Positions 1 through 12,596 of a stretch of DNA of 64,000 bases are shown in pieces; within the stretch, counting starts at the first letter, position 1, and each line of letters begins with the position of its first letter. The stretch covers positions 10,230,001 through 10,294,000 of the forward strand of contig NC_079887.1 in assembly GCF_029227915.1 (NCBI RefSeq), read 5' to 3'. The stretch comes from Hydractinia symbiolongicarpus. Lineage: Eukaryota > Cnidaria > Hydrozoa > Anthoathecata > Hydractiniidae. The notes beneath the pieces are model-generated. The model did no database searches. It was not told the DNA's origin and saw only the letters and a list, made by a program, of their open reading frames with translations. A program made the translations under genes and the position numbers.

Positions 1-79
1 TACAAAAATTCCATCCTTGTCCTCAAGGTTTTTTGCCTTCTTGATATGAGCTCATATGCATTTATCCACAGGGTACAAA

Positions 80-187
80 CTAGTCTTTCTATAATAATAG
101 CCGTGTCTTCTCTTTAATAATAGCTGTATTTTGTCTGTCTATACGCGGTGGAACCCGTGGATTCATTCACGGGTTCCACCAACTAGT
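80..187 (+). mobile_element. Tandem Helitron-like ends with perfect terminal hairpin
   Basis: A CTAG at 80-83 is followed directly by TCTTTCTATAATAATAGCC. The unit continues to a perfect 13-bp hairpin (147-159 pairs with 168-180, 8-nt loop), then AACTAG at 181-186 and another TC start (TCTCTATGATAATAGCC) at 187. A 5' TC, and a subterminal hairpin followed a few bases later by CTRR, are the hallmarks of Helitron (rolling-circle) ends. Several ends therefore lie head to tail. No Rep/helicase coding sequence is present, so these are non-autonomous. The next unit's right end was not clearly found. Confidence 0.55.
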
Positions 188-318
188 CTCTATGATAATA
201 GCCGTTATCCGTCTTTCGTCCAAAACCGGATCGTGCTGAAACACACACGAAATCTACCAGGCACAAATGCCAAAAATGCGGTATATTTTTATCGGCTTTG
301 TTATGACGGTTGAATTCC

Positions 319-357
319 CGCGAATTATCCACAACGACTACTTGTGAATAATTCGCG
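319..357. repeat. Imperfect hairpin
   Basis: CGCGAATTATCCACAA (319-334) pairs with TTGTGAATAATTCGCG (342-357) with one mismatch and a 7-nt loop. It lies just downstream of the Helitron-like ends and may belong to the same repeat. AT-only direct repeats based on ATTCAATATTA follow at about 585-645. Confidence 0.5.
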
Positions 358-1209
358 ATGGAATGGAATGGAATTTTTGTACCGTAGGGTGTAGTATTTT
401 CTTAATTTTTTTAAGAGTTAATTGACTTTTTATCGAGATAAGGTGCACTATTTAGTCCTGCACCGAACACTTGAGACCCTAAAGGAGATTTCTATGAAGT
501 GTATTGGATGGCGAATTCGCCGGCGAAATGTATCTGAGCATGCGCTGCTTTATATGTTTTTATTTTGCTTTGAAAAAATAATATTAATATTCGATATTCA
601 ATATTAATATTCAATATTCAATATTAATATTCAACTAATATTATTCAAGTCAGCTATTAGCGATATTTATAATTCGAGCGTGGTGTTTCCTGTGATAATG
701 ATATTCTAACAAAAGTAATTACGCACGCATAGAATGAGTTATTGACTGGACAATGTAAGAAATTTGATGCAAGTCAAGTGATTACGAGCAAAGTGGATAT
801 GTTGTCATCAATATGATGCAATAAAAAGAAGCTAAGCTTAAACATTTCAATGTTATTTTTATTACGTCAAAAAAACATATCGTAGCATATAAACTCAGTG
901 CAATTAGTACAAGTATATACAATACAGATGTTGTTAGCTTTATAATAAGAATAATCTCAACAATTATCAAAGTAATTTCGGTAAAGATGTGGCAAAAATC
1001 TTTTTATAAGAACACAACATTTGGGGCAAAAAATTTTTTAAGCGAATTCAGCTTCAGCTGAGATTTAAACGTTTTTATATAAAAAAAACAAAGTGTATAC
1101 ATTAAAAAAAAGTAAAAAATTAAATAAAAATATAAACATAATAAACAAAAAAAATTCAGCGAACCAAGTATGGATCTCGTGCGAGGATTATCAACAAGTA
1201 CTTATTGAT

Positions 1210-1536
1210 TTAACAGTGACCCATCAAGAAGCAAATAAACCACGAGGGATAATTACTTGGAACACTAACCCCAAATGTGGTGCTCACGTCACTTGACACC
1301 TTTCCTTTCTTTAGATCGACAGCTCCTGACTTGATCACTTCTTTAAATCGTCGCTTGAAAAAGTTAACCATCGGCATGACAGAATCTTGAAACTCTTCGT
1401 CTTGAAAGAGAGTGTATTTAAACAGTGGAAGCCTGGGATCGACTTTAGGTTTTTGTGTTGTTGCTGCATCAGTTGGTTTTGTTAGAGGTAGTGCCTTCGC
1501 GTAAACAGCCACCAACATAGTGATTAAAAATGCTAC
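1210..1536 (-). CDS. Possible last exon of a small secreted protein
   Basis: On the minus strand a pyrimidine-rich acceptor ending TTTCAG lies at about 1537-1545. It is followed by an open frame that runs from 1536 to a stop at 1210 and starts VAFLITMLVAVYAKALPLTK. This hydrophobic run followed by Ala-Lys-Ala resembles the end of a signal peptide. The remainder is about 90 residues of mixed composition with a basic stretch (FFKRRFKEVIKSG) and ends GHC. If the exon is real, the initiator Met and the start of the signal peptide lie in an upstream exon at higher coordinates, which I could not identify. Met at 1518 is an alternative start giving 102 aa with a very short hydrophobic lead. No family was recognised. 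It could be a chance frame, but its composition is more protein-like than neighbouring frames. Confidence 0.35.
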   Translation of the reverse strand, partial: VAFLITMLVAVYAKALPLTKPTDAATTQKPKVDPRLPLFKYTLFQDEEFQDSVMPMVNFFKRRFKEVIKSGAVDLKKGKVSSDVSTTFGVSVPSNYPSWFICFLMGHC

Positions 1537-3120
1537 CTGAAACTACAATGAAAGACCCAGTTATCTAAACATCTATTACACTCATGACAGGTAAAAACAA
1601 CTTCGAAGGCTACCAAGAAATGAAAACGGAGAAAAGGATTTTGCAAAGAAAAGCATTTAATACGAATTGCTCGAAGAAATAAACTTTGTACTAGTCGACT
1701 TCAAAAGTTGTGTACTTATGATTTACCTTCATGATTGAATCCAGTGAATTCTTTACTGCTTCTTCTTATTTTCTTTTGTTGACAACTAGTTTGCACACTT
1801 TAACTCGTTCTGAAAATTTTGAAAATTTCTCTCTTTTTTATAGGCCAATTCACGGTTCGGTGGATTTTTTAATCCAATTTAAAAGTACAATATCCCTTGT
1901 CAGTTGTAGTAAATGAAATATTGATGAACATTCAATAAGAAAGACGCACAATTAAAAAACAACTGTCAAAAAGAGACTCGGTACTAAACATAAGTGGAAT
2001 GTAGTAACCCTAGCAACTATCGTCAATTTCAGTTACTTGTATATACTCTGATTAATTAACTGTATATTTGATCATGAACGAGAATAAAAGATTGATTTTT
2101 CATCTATATGGACCAACTTCGCAGATAATGACACGCCTCCGTTTCTCGCTCCTTGATTTAGGGGGTAAAATAACGAATTATTTATTCACTTTTTTTGCAC
2201 TTTTATTAAACTAAAGTACCCGAGAAAAACATAATTTTCACACTTGACGAAGAAGTGTTTTGGTTTGGTTGTGTTTTCTGCATTGTTTTTTCGTAGAAAA
2301 AAATTGAGATTTTAGTCTACCGCATGATCAATGTAATTGTGCAGTGCGTCACGCCCCAGCAAAACTTTTCCTTCCATTTCCTTATTAATCTTTATGCAAA
2401 AACAACCACGGATGCAGAACATGCGTGGGAATAATTTTATCAGTTTTGCAATTAATCAGCAATCGCTCACCCGTCATCATGATATAAACTTTTAATTGCA
2501 GACACGCGCGTGTAGATGTTTCATGAATAGATATGTCAAGTGGAGAGGTTGCGATAAGACAGCTAGATAATAGGATTTGCATGACGCTAGCTACACAAAA
2601 GTGATGTTAAAATACAACTTCTTATTGCGACGAAAAAGATGTCAAATTTTTGTGATTATTGTAATCCGTGTCCTAATACTTTAGTGATATGTGAGCTTAG
2701 TATATTGTACTGAACGGTAATAAAAAATTCAAAACTCGATAAAGCTTTCCTCACTGTCTCTGCATAGATGATATTTATTGATAAACCCTAAATCCTCCCT
2801 TTGTTATACAATCTAACTTGTCCTTTATGACAGCTAAAACAAGTGGTAGCTTTATCACAAAAATTAAGACACAAAATTTGTCCCTGTTTCTGTAGTGACA
2901 CTACCTTACCATATAAGATTTTACAATTTTTAAGTATTAAAAACAAGAGTGTACATCTGAGCCAACCGCGACATTACGACCTTTTGTTTCTTATGCCAAG
3001 GCAATTATAGAAAACAGAAAACAAGTCTTGGATTTTACGTTCCATCCATGTAAAATACGTTCAAACGTACATAAAAACACCGTCAAATGTATGTACAGGT
3101 AAAATAAAATTAAGTTTATA

Positions 3121-3151
<31 letters not shown>

Positions 3152-3684
3152 TGAAATTTCTCCACTATGCAATATCTTTGGTTTCTTCATTGGTCGAGGA
3201 CGGAAGATTAATTTTTGAAGTAGAAGGGTAAGAAATTAAGGTCGGATTTGGTGTAATTGTTGTTTTGTTGCATGGTAGTTTAAAATTTCTTTTTAACTAG
3301 AAAGGGTAGGAGGTGCTCTCTCGTCCTTTAAAAACAGTCGAAGTTAAAATCACATCGAAAGGACTGGGTATCAGCCCTCTCATAAAAATTTCATTCATCA
3401 ACTCTCTACGACGCACGTATATTTTAGTAACTTATTTGGTTGTACCTTTTATTTTTAAAGATATAAAACGTCGTAAAACTTAGATATAAATTATCCGAAA
3501 TTTTAGAAAAAATAAATCGTAATTTTTTTACATCCTTTGTTTTTATTTTATGAAACCTAATTACGTCATTGAATTCGGCATGGACAATTCTTCTTTTTTA
3601 TTTCGGAGATGTTTTGTCTCGAAACTAAGACAACTTTTAATTATATCTGTTAAGCAAACATTCCTGAGAAATAATTATCATATT
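1537..3684. other. Gene-free AT-rich DNA
   Basis: I see no convincing exon here. The short open frames are AT-driven and lack splice context. An AAT microsatellite of about ten units lies at about 3120-3149. The first exon of the putative secreted protein could be here but was not identified. Confidence 0.5.
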
Positions 3685-4809
3685 TAATTTGCAAATATTT
3701 CTTGGGTTTAAGGCAATAAATAACAAATTAAATTTGATAAATTTTCTCCATGATCTTTGTCAGAGCATCTGAAGATCACAACTAAAAAACGTCTTTCAAC
3801 ATGCATGTACAAAATGTTAAAAATTCTCTTGATAAAAATAAAATGTATAAAAATCGTTTATTAACAATAAAAGTCGTTAAAAATTATATGTTTTCCCAAA
3901 TTTCCGATAATCGTCTTATTTCATCGTTTTTGTTCAATAAAGCCGATTTGTGTTGTTTAATCGCTAATGCCTCTTTAAATTTTCTTTTAATAAAATTGTT
4001 TTCCCTATAGAGAATTTCTATTTTCTCATTTTCTCATGCAATTAAATGAGTTTCCCAAGAACATCGTTACAAAAACGATAAAAGAAACATTAAACAAAGA
4101 ATGTAATGGAAGAAACCAGACAGATGACGACACGAATTCAATTCGATTGTTTTTACCCTATGAAAAAGGCATCTCAGAACAAATCGCCAGAGTATGCAAG
4201 AAATTTAATGTAAAATTAACACATACGAAAAACAAAGCGCTTAAAAATGTTGTAAAAGGCAACAAAATATTGAAAAACGGAAACCAAGACAATGAATCAG
4301 GTGTTGTATATAAAGTAACGTGTGGGTGGAAAATATTACATAGGAGAAACAGGAAGGAAGTTGACAGCACGAATAAAGAGCACAAAAATGGCGCAAAAAA
4401 CGATAAAGAAAACGTCTCTGGAATGTCCAAACACGTTAAAGAAACAAAACACGAAATTAACTTTGAGAAAATGGAAATTCTCTATAGGGAAAACAATTTT
4501 ATTAAAAGAAAATTTAAAGAGGCATTAGCGATTAAACAACACAAATCGGCTTTATTGAACAAAAACGATGAAATAAGACGATTATCGGAAATTTGGGAAA
4601 ACATATTATAATTTTTAACGACTTTTATTGTTAATAAACGATTTTTATACATTTTATTTTTATCAAGAGAATTTTTAACATTTTGTACATGCATGTTGAA
4701 AGACGTTTTTTAGTTGTGATCTGAAGATGCTCTCACAAAGATCAGGGAGAAAATTTAACAAATTTAATTTGTTATTTATTGCCTTAAACCCAAGAAATAT
4801 TTGCAAATT
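3685..4809 (+). mobile_element. Penelope-like element fragment with large inverted arms
   Basis: The central frame (4036-4611) encodes the C-terminal part of a Penelope-like retroelement: a linker, GVVYKVTCG, then after a frameshift YYIGETGRKLTARIK in the +2 frame (about 4322-4381), then back in the first frame to EHKNGAK and a KRKFKEALAI stretch. This is the GIY-YIG endonuclease region typical of this class. Two compensating frameshifts show it is dead. The last 340 bp or so (about 4467-4809, coding end plus 3' UTR) occur as a nearly identical inverted copy at about 3685-4033, so the insert is a giant inverted repeat around a 430-bp spacer. No reverse transcriptase domain is present, so the element is truncated. 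Partial inverted terminal copies are known for this class. Confidence 0.75.
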
Positions 4810-7170
4810 AACTATGAAAAGACAAACCTATAAAGAATTCAATTATCATATTGTTCACCATCAATACACACGCGCTAAGCATTAAAACTCTCACTCTATA
4901 GTCGAATATACTTTGTTTAGTAAAGGCTTACATTTGGGTAAAGGCGCTATCGAATTTAAAGTTTCAAGTAGAGACCAATATATATATATATATATAAAAA
5001 GAATTTTCTACACCAGTGTCTATAATAATAACTGTATTCTGTTCCAAGTTGTTCCCTTGCAGCATGAAGTATTTTTTATTACTTTTGTGCCAACAAGCAG
5101 ATAAAATGTGTGAAATACAGATGGATGAAATATATGAAAGACGGAATAATTTTCCATGGAATTTTTTGGCTAACGACTAGTTTTTTTTACCCATATTTTG
5201 TTGAAAATTAGGCAAAAAGCTAATGTCCTGTGTAAGACGGAGAGGATTTCAGCATCCGGTGACCTTCAGTAATATTTTAACATAAATGTGTTCCAAAATA
5301 TCAATTTTTATCAATCTGACAAAGAGTTAACGTTCAGTTTGACAATAGGTTTAGATGGAGGGGAAGTTTTCATTGTAATTTGTTAGTGCAAAATAATCAA
5401 TTTAAGAATGCAGTTTTACCTTTGACCTAGCTGTTGCTAAAAAGACTCTTTTAAATTGGTATAAAAAGTACTTAATGGTTGCTCAGCAGGAAGTCGTACA
5501 ATTGTCATAACACTTAGCTAAGTATTATTCTATGCGCTTCTATGCGAGATTTGAGTAATGTATATTTTGTTTTTCTATTTTAAAAGATATTAATTAAATG
5601 AAAATTTTTCAGAAGTTCACAAAATGTTTTTTTCCAGACTTACTAAAAAATAAGAAGATTACGGCCGTTTATAAAGCGAAACATCCAGGACTCTCTTCTC
5701 GCTTTACTTCTTTACACGAGTTCGTGCTTTAAGTTCATATAAGAAGTATAACGAAGGAGAGGTTTCTTGGCTACGTACGCATCTCCGACAAATATAACAA
5801 AGTTTCTATAATTTTTGTGCATATCTTTCCGACGTTTAAAATGTCTTCGTTATTATTTTTAAATTTGACCACTACGTGGCGGGTTTTCTTTTTCTTTGCT
5901 TTTGTATTATTATTTTTCTTTAGTACCATCTCTATCTTTTTTTTGTTTTCAATTTCAATGAACGAAGCTAATAAAATTATAAGACTTTATTTACGACAAA
6001 TCATTCTAAAAGCCATTAACATTTTTTTTAATTAAGCTACTTGACAGTAACTTAGACGGAAAGCAGTTGTAAAAATTGTAAACAGATGATGCAATTCCAA
6101 TGCGATGCTACAACACTCAGTGGTATGCATTTCTGATCTTTTGTTACTTTGCTTTCGTTCAGGATTAACTTGTAGCTACTTCGAAGGCTCACCAACAAGC
6201 AAAGCAACTCTCAGGCTATATGGAGGTTCGGACATTTTTGGAGAAAAGACACTAAATGTAATTCTAATATTCTTTGCGTTATCAGAGCTTTGCGTCATGA
6301 CTTTATCAAACTCGTACACAGCGCTTTTTTCACTTCAAGAATCAAAAGACGTAGCGCATACTAGTTCGAAACTGTAATGAATCTTCTTCCTAGGAAAGAA
6401 ATCATTGATGTGTTTTTGCCTTAAATTCTCCAGTGTTAACGTCTTAATCTAACAACATCATGTTCATATCGATATCGCCATGAACTTCAACGTCTAGACT
6501 TTCTAGGGCTTCTGTTACTGTGATTGTTATCTGTATGTCTTTTTGCTCTTCTACTTCGTTGTCCAATTTATTAATTGGTGTACCTCTTAAGTTTAGGACC
6601 TCTACGATGCTTATCTCACGAGATTATTGGAGGGAATTGGTATTTATATTTCTTTAATTTCAAAATCTATGTATTTGTTGTTTTCACAAACTAGCTGGTT
6701 TTAGCCTTGATATACCTGTGGATTACCAGTTTTATGAAGACAGTAGCCTAATGGTTTCAAATAAATTTGATCGATGTATTGATGTGAAAGTAAGCAAATG
6801 TGTCACATAAATACAAGTAATTTATTTTCCGTGTTTTTTATTTTCATAAAAATATGATGTGTCCGCTATCAAGTGTCTGCTTTGTAGAGGTTGATCATGA
6901 GTCGTCAAGTTCCTAAAAAAGCGTCCGAAAATTTTCGCTGTATAGCCAGGGTTGACTACATTAGTTTTCAGAACGAGATTAAAACAAGTTACTTCAAAAA
7001 CGTTTATAGTGTTTCGTATATAAAAAAGAGGCGAGAAACAGGATTGTGTGCTTACTATAATTGTGCGACATTTTTTAATAAAACTCTGTCGAACGAAATC
7101 TTAACACCTGTGCAAACTTTCTTCAATTCTGTGGAATCAAAAATCCTGCGAAAATTCAAAAAAATACATA
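4810..7170. other. Gene-free region with repeat fragments
   Basis: Apart from the Helitron-like unit at 5019-5180 I see no supportable gene. The frames at 6105-6377 and 6891-7247 are AT-rich, lack splice context and have no recognisable motifs; the second runs into the TIR element that starts at 7171. Confidence 0.45.
5019..5180 (+). mobile_element. Short Helitron-like unit
   Basis: It begins TCTATAATAATAACTGTATT and ends GGCTAACGACTAG followed by T. The right end is identical over 13 bases to that of the 95-bp unit at 14436-14530. A short palindrome centred on CCATGG lies just inside the right end. No coding content. Confidence 0.45.
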
Positions 7171-7443
7171 TACAGTGGAGTCCTGATATAACGAACCCCC
7201 GATATGTCAACTCTCGAGGTGAATTACTTTGCAAAAGCATTTTGTAATATAGATTGCATTCAAAATCATGTTGATATACAGTAGTCTCTCTAATTAGCGG
7301 ACACCATTGATTCAAAAAATCTGTCTACTAATTAGAAGTGTCTGCTTTTTAGATGGTTAACTATTTTTGAGCTAATTTTCATTGTCGAGTGAAAAAATTG
7401 ATGTATTTTGATGTTTTCTTGTTGTTATTTTTTTTTTTTTTTT

Positions 7444-7474
<31 letters not shown>

Positions 7475-7628
7475 GAATTATTTTAGACTTTAGAGGAATA
7501 AAAAAATTAGATTTAAAACACTTTTGTTCCAAAGGGTTACGAATTTTGTACAATCTTTTCTCACCTTTCGATGCAACGAACTCTCGAACTCTCCATTAAA
7601 GGAACTTTTAAATTGAGAGTCCGCTGTA
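7171..7628. mobile_element. Tc1/mariner-type MITE (pogo/Tigger-like ends)
   Basis: The left end is TA-CAGTGGAGTCCTGATATAAC and the right end GAGAGTCCGCTG-TA, giving imperfect terminal inverted repeats flanked by TA. This matches the TA target duplication of Tc1/mariner elements. Inside are sub-repeats of the GTAGTCTCTCTAATTAGCGG type and a T26/G20 homopolymer junction. No transposase frame. Confidence 0.5.
7428..7473 (+). repeat. Poly-T/poly-G junction
   Basis: A run of 26 T (7428-7453) is followed at once by 20 G (7454-7473). It is simple sequence inside the TIR element, likely length-variable and difficult to sequence accurately. Confidence 0.9.
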
Positions 7629-10600
7629 CTTTTTATTTTCTTCGTTGTCGGACGACTTAATTTCTCTTTGTATTATGTAAATAACATGATAATACCTTCG
7701 ATACCTCTCCCCAACTTTTCCCAAAATCTTCTTCTCACACACCATACCCCACGAAAAAGCTTATTTCACACCTTCACCCAATATTGAGTCCATGCGTCCA
7801 CACGGTGTCGGACTTACATTTACGAATCAATGTCTAATCTATGTCACAGAAAAATAAATATATATTTCATTCTTTCTTTATTTTATGTTTACTTTAATAA
7901 CCATTGTGTCCTCACTCATGTGGGATCACCTCATGTTGCAGTAAAAAATGCAGCGCAAGTTTCAGTGGGAACATTATTTTTAAAAAAGTCATTTTTATGT
8001 GCAGTTATGACTGTCAAATTAGTATAAACAATTATTATCCCAGAACTTTCTAAATGCAATAATAACAAATTAAAACTTCATTTTTTTCTCTATAGGTGTA
8101 CTATTCAGCAATTTTAACATTACGTTTTGTTCGAAGCTAAGAGTTCACATTGAAGATTCATACTCTGCAAGGTCTACCCTAACAAAATGACTAAATCTAA
8201 AATAAATCACAACACTTATCATACGATAATTCACTTGATTTTCGCTCTGTTTTTAATTTTACTTCAAATTTTAAGTTTTCACACTAAAAATGCAAAAGAA
8301 ATTACAGGAAAGCGAGAGAAGTGAGGTATGCGTCAGCAGACACACACACCTATGATCAAACATTTTTAGACCACACAACTGTTGGCATGGGACCACAGAA
8401 ATTCATTGACTGATGCGCCAGTTATGATTGGATTAAGTTTAATGTCAAAAGTTAACACTAAAGAAATAGTCCCAAGTGACAAAATTTGTTTATCAGGAGA
8501 CAGCTTAACTCGCCTAGAGAACTTACAGTTCCGTAATACTGGACTAATTTTGTTGACTAAAGATGTTTCTACTGGGGATTTAAAAGCGAGACAACAAAAG
8601 CATATTCCCAATGCCTTTCTTCTTTGTTTGCTAATTTAAAGAAAGACCTTTTGTACCAAACTCAGCGTCGATATTTTGTGCGTTTCCTAGCGTCAAGTAA
8701 TTTTGACACAGCAACATGAGTTATAATTAGTTTGAAGGTGATAGTTTCTTTTTCTACCTCTTTTACGGGATGAGCGCGGATTTAAAATCAAGTTGGGATT
8801 TTTATATTTAACACTGTGTTCATTAGCTGTCAGTTCCAGGATGTCGCGCCAGTCAATCTATAGATTTGCTGACAGATAATATTAAAATACGTACTAATCG
8901 CTCGAACCGACTGCCAAAATTCCTTGGCTAAGACCACCCTGGTATATTGTCTCACTATGTTTTTAAAAAGCATTAAATTTAACATTAAATTTTATGGATA
9001 TAATAGACCTCTTGTGTCTCGACCCATCCATATTTATTCGTTAGAACTATAAATATCGAACCACGATAAGATCTATGTAAGGGATTATATTGTTATCAAT
9101 GATATATGTCAAGAATTATCGTTTACGATGTTTATCTCAAGCTATGCTAAGTAGGGATTCGTAAAATTTAACAAGGTACTTAAATTGTCAAAATACGATT
9201 AATTGGAAACGAAGAAAAATATTAGAATGAGATGTTTTTTCTCAGAAGCTTCTTGTGACAAAAAATTAATTTCCTTAATCGTAGAAACAAAATAAAAAAG
9301 AAATTCTACACAAGCAAACCTGAACAAAATAGAAGAAGAAGCAAATCTCCCCAAGCATTTTAAACTGTTCTAAATGTTTTTGGGCTAGAACTATGTCCAT
9401 CGAATTGAAGATTTTGGGACAGGAATATGTAAATTCATCTCTTTTTGCTGACATACATGATTCAATGAAGAAAAGGAAAACTTCCTGGAACACAATAATA
9501 AAATCTCGCCTTTTTTTCAAAACAATGAAACAAAACAAGAAAACGAGATTTAAACACCCATTGTTTAATTTCTATTTTGTGGTTGAAAAGTGGGTGTCGC
9601 TATCTGGGTGGGGTTGTCGCTATAGGGTGAGTGATAAGTCTCTTGGATATTTTGTTACCCCTATTCAAGCCTAGATCTTGGGTGACTCTGTGTACCCGAA
9701 CCCAAAAGTGGGGCTTTTTTATTCCCCACTCCGGTGGTGCTGGTGCTGGTGGTGTCATAATTTTAAATTTAGACGCATGATTAGTGGAAACTATCCTCGT
9801 TTCCTCGTTTCCAGGCTCTAAAAGTACACTCGTTTCATCCGTTTTTACAACTTTCGTGAGAATATCTGCTTCTTTTTACTTACTATTGTATCTCTCGTTT
9901 CGTGAGATATTTTTCTATTTTTTAACAAAACATAAAAAAACAGAAAGACGTTTCTTTCTGCCATTTTTCTTTTTAAGTAGGAATGCTTATTGCAATACAG
10001 ATGAATTCGTTGTAATCAGTTAGACTACAGACCAACCGGATTTCCAACTTTTGTTAAAAAAAGTTTGTGAAATTCAAATTTCATCTCAATATTTTTAACC
10101 AATGATGTACTATAACGACGCTTCAAAGTTTTTAATGTTTTGACCGATCACAACATTATTATGTTGCATTTTATATGTAATCTTGAGTAGGATTGAAGTT
10201 CTACAAGAAGAAATCTGAATGTTTTTTCTAGTTTCTGATGCGACTACCAAGTCTATGACCATTGATAAAGAATCACCGTCCTGCATTTTTTCTAGTTTAA
10301 AGTCAGCCCTTTAGCGTCAGTTTCTAACAGTTTAATTTCAGGCCCTTATTTTTAAGAATTTTACCCATCTCTTATTACCTAATAGCAAAATTAATCACAG
10401 CAATTTGACGTTGTGTCGCATCGCCTCGTTACTTTGGTTTGTTTGAAAGCAAACAGTACGAAAATCAAAACTTAGAAGCTATATTTGTAAACTGTTGGAC
10501 CACTTTGTAAAAAAAATTGCGACTCAGGTATATACGTTTAGTTGGAGGTTAAGTGTTAATTTTTAAAAAGAATTAAAAGAATTTAAAGGCGATTACAGTT

Positions 10601-12160
10601 TAATTGGGTAGCTGTTTCTAAGTTAATATAGCGTGGTGGTTTCATGCTGAGATAAATCTAAAACAAATTAAATAAACTCGTGCGAACTGTGCTATTTTTA
10701 ATATGCATGATGTCTCATATGTTCTTGTTAATGTTGTTAATTCAATCTAAGGGCAGGCAAATTGGAAGATAGTTAGTGAGTAAATATACGAAAAAAACCT
10801 ATTTTATCGATGAGGAATAACCGTTTATTTTGCCTTTTTAATTAGTTTTATAGAGGCGACTTAATTCATATTGGCCGCTCTGTGTCCCCAGAAACAAAAG
10901 CACCTTGGGACACGAAGATAGTTATAATGAGAGGCTAAACCAGTTTTAGTTCATTTTGAGTCTCATTTCTATATTAATAATACCCGTATTCTGCCTGTGC
11001 GCGAGAAAAAACTTCAATATTGATGCAGGAAAATCAAATGCGACATGTGCGAATTTCTGTCGATTTTTTAACGGGTGTCTCTTTATCGACACCCGTATTC
11101 TGTTTGTCTAACTGTCAGGTTATGCTACAGAAACACGAAATGCTATATAAAGAAAGGGTGAACTCATGGATAAATCCAAATCCAAATTATCATTATAATA
11201 ACTTAAATGGTCAAATTTGTAATCATGAAAAAAATGAAAGTGAAGAAATGAATACCAAGAGGTCTGGTACCCGAGGAAGTGTTAATCGTAGTAAAAATCA
11301 AAAACTATTCGACCTAGGAAGTTTGAAACGGATTTTTAGAAACATCCGAATAAAATCAAGTTGTCATATTTTATATTGAAGTTTTATGATGATAGACAGT
11401 TTTTTTCTCCTGCTTTTATCTCAAAAGGTTTTCTGAAATATTCTCCCAACAGAGTAAAGTCAATCCTAACCATAATCTAGGCGTAGCTGAAAGTAATCAC
11501 GTATACAATATGTAGTGCACATCGTTGTGTCTGAACTTAACTGTATTTCGTTTGATGGACGACAAATCCTGTCCATAAAACTGTCATCATAGACGCCATT
11601 TTTAATTTGGTGGGATTAGACGCATAGGTATCATGGTAGCAATCAGCTGACTGACTGAGATGAATGAGTTATTGTACTTACGATACTCCGGTTTTATAAT
11701 TCTGTTGAATATAATAGTTTTTTTAAATGTTGGAATTCTTGAATTTTGCTTTTAAAATCCTGTTGATTATCCTTATTAAGCATACATAGTAAACCTATTA
11801 TGATGCATTTGTTGATTTTTTATTCATGTTTTCCTAGCTGTCTCCTCCAAACACAATTCAGATGAATCTTTATTAGATGTTTTATACATTTCTCATAACG
11901 TTAAGGAACATTCCTTACAAATTTTCAGGACTTCCATTGTAAATAGCCCCCCCCCCCCCTCCCCCTTAAAAAGTATTATAGTCCTCACAAGACCAAAAAA
12001 GTGTCCGCTAAGTTAGTTAGGGGGTCTTTACACGAAGCAGAAAAAACACGTCTGTACAGGCACATATAACATTGTGTGATAATTAATCAGGGTGGCAATG
12101 TGCTAAAAATTTAAGTGTTATACCGCGTATATACATACGGCGTACATTTTCTGCAGATAA
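7629..12160. other. Gene-poor repeat-bearing region
   Basis: No gene is supported. At about 8366-8639 both strands are open (81 and 85 codons), without splice context or recognised family. A Helitron-type left end (TCTATATTAATAATACCCG) lies at about 10968. A 9-bp perfect hairpin is at 11071-11096, inside the 119-codon frame 11020-11379, which I regard as repeat-derived. C-rich and Tigger-like fragments (GTGTCCGCTAAGTTAG) lie near 11947-12020. Confidence 0.4.
11071..11096. repeat. Perfect 9-bp hairpin in repeat end
   Basis: ACGGGTGTC (11071-11079) pairs with GACACCCGT (11088-11096) across an 8-nt loop. The right arm runs into CCCGTATTCTG, the sequence that also appears near other Helitron-like left ends in this window. 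Confidence 0.6.
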
Positions 12161-12596
12161 GCAACTTCGTTCCCAGGCCATTTTTTATATTTGATAATTT
12201 AGTTGATTGCTCTGAGATTTCAACTCAGGTGCTAAGAGACCTGGGACGAGGATAACCTGGGACGAGGATAACAGATGAGGCTAAAAGTAAATAGTCGAAA
12301 GCATTTAACACTTTAACAAAAGAAATTGGAATGTATTTAATTTATCCACTGTTTCTAATGCTTATTTTTAGTAAGAAAAAAAATGTTCACTGTCAGCCAC
12401 AATCCTCGCTATGAAGGGATTTTCTAATGAGGTTTTCACTACGAACCCATCCGTTTCCGAGACAGATGTCCGTCACAACGCCCTCTACACATGATGTCAG
12501 CCATACGGTATTGTCACAGTGTAGCAACCTTTCCCCAAGAGAATCCTGCATAATATCTGACATTAGGTAGTTAAGTGCCCTGGGAACAAAGTTGGT
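12161..12596. mobile_element. TIR element of the CTCGTCCCCAGG family
   Basis: Left GCAACTTCGTTCCCAGGCC (12161-12179) and right GCCCTGGGAACAAAGTTGG are imperfect inverted repeats about 436 bp apart. Inside, CCTGGGACGAGGATAA occurs twice in tandem near 12240-12272, itself a copy of the family end. Non-coding. Confidence 0.5.

Noticed and set aside
6891-7247. 118-codon plus frame
   Set aside because: No motifs, and its 3' part lies in a Tc1/mariner-type TIR.
11020-11379. 119-codon plus frame
   Set aside because: It starts in a Helitron-like end and includes the 11071 hairpin; not supported as a gene.
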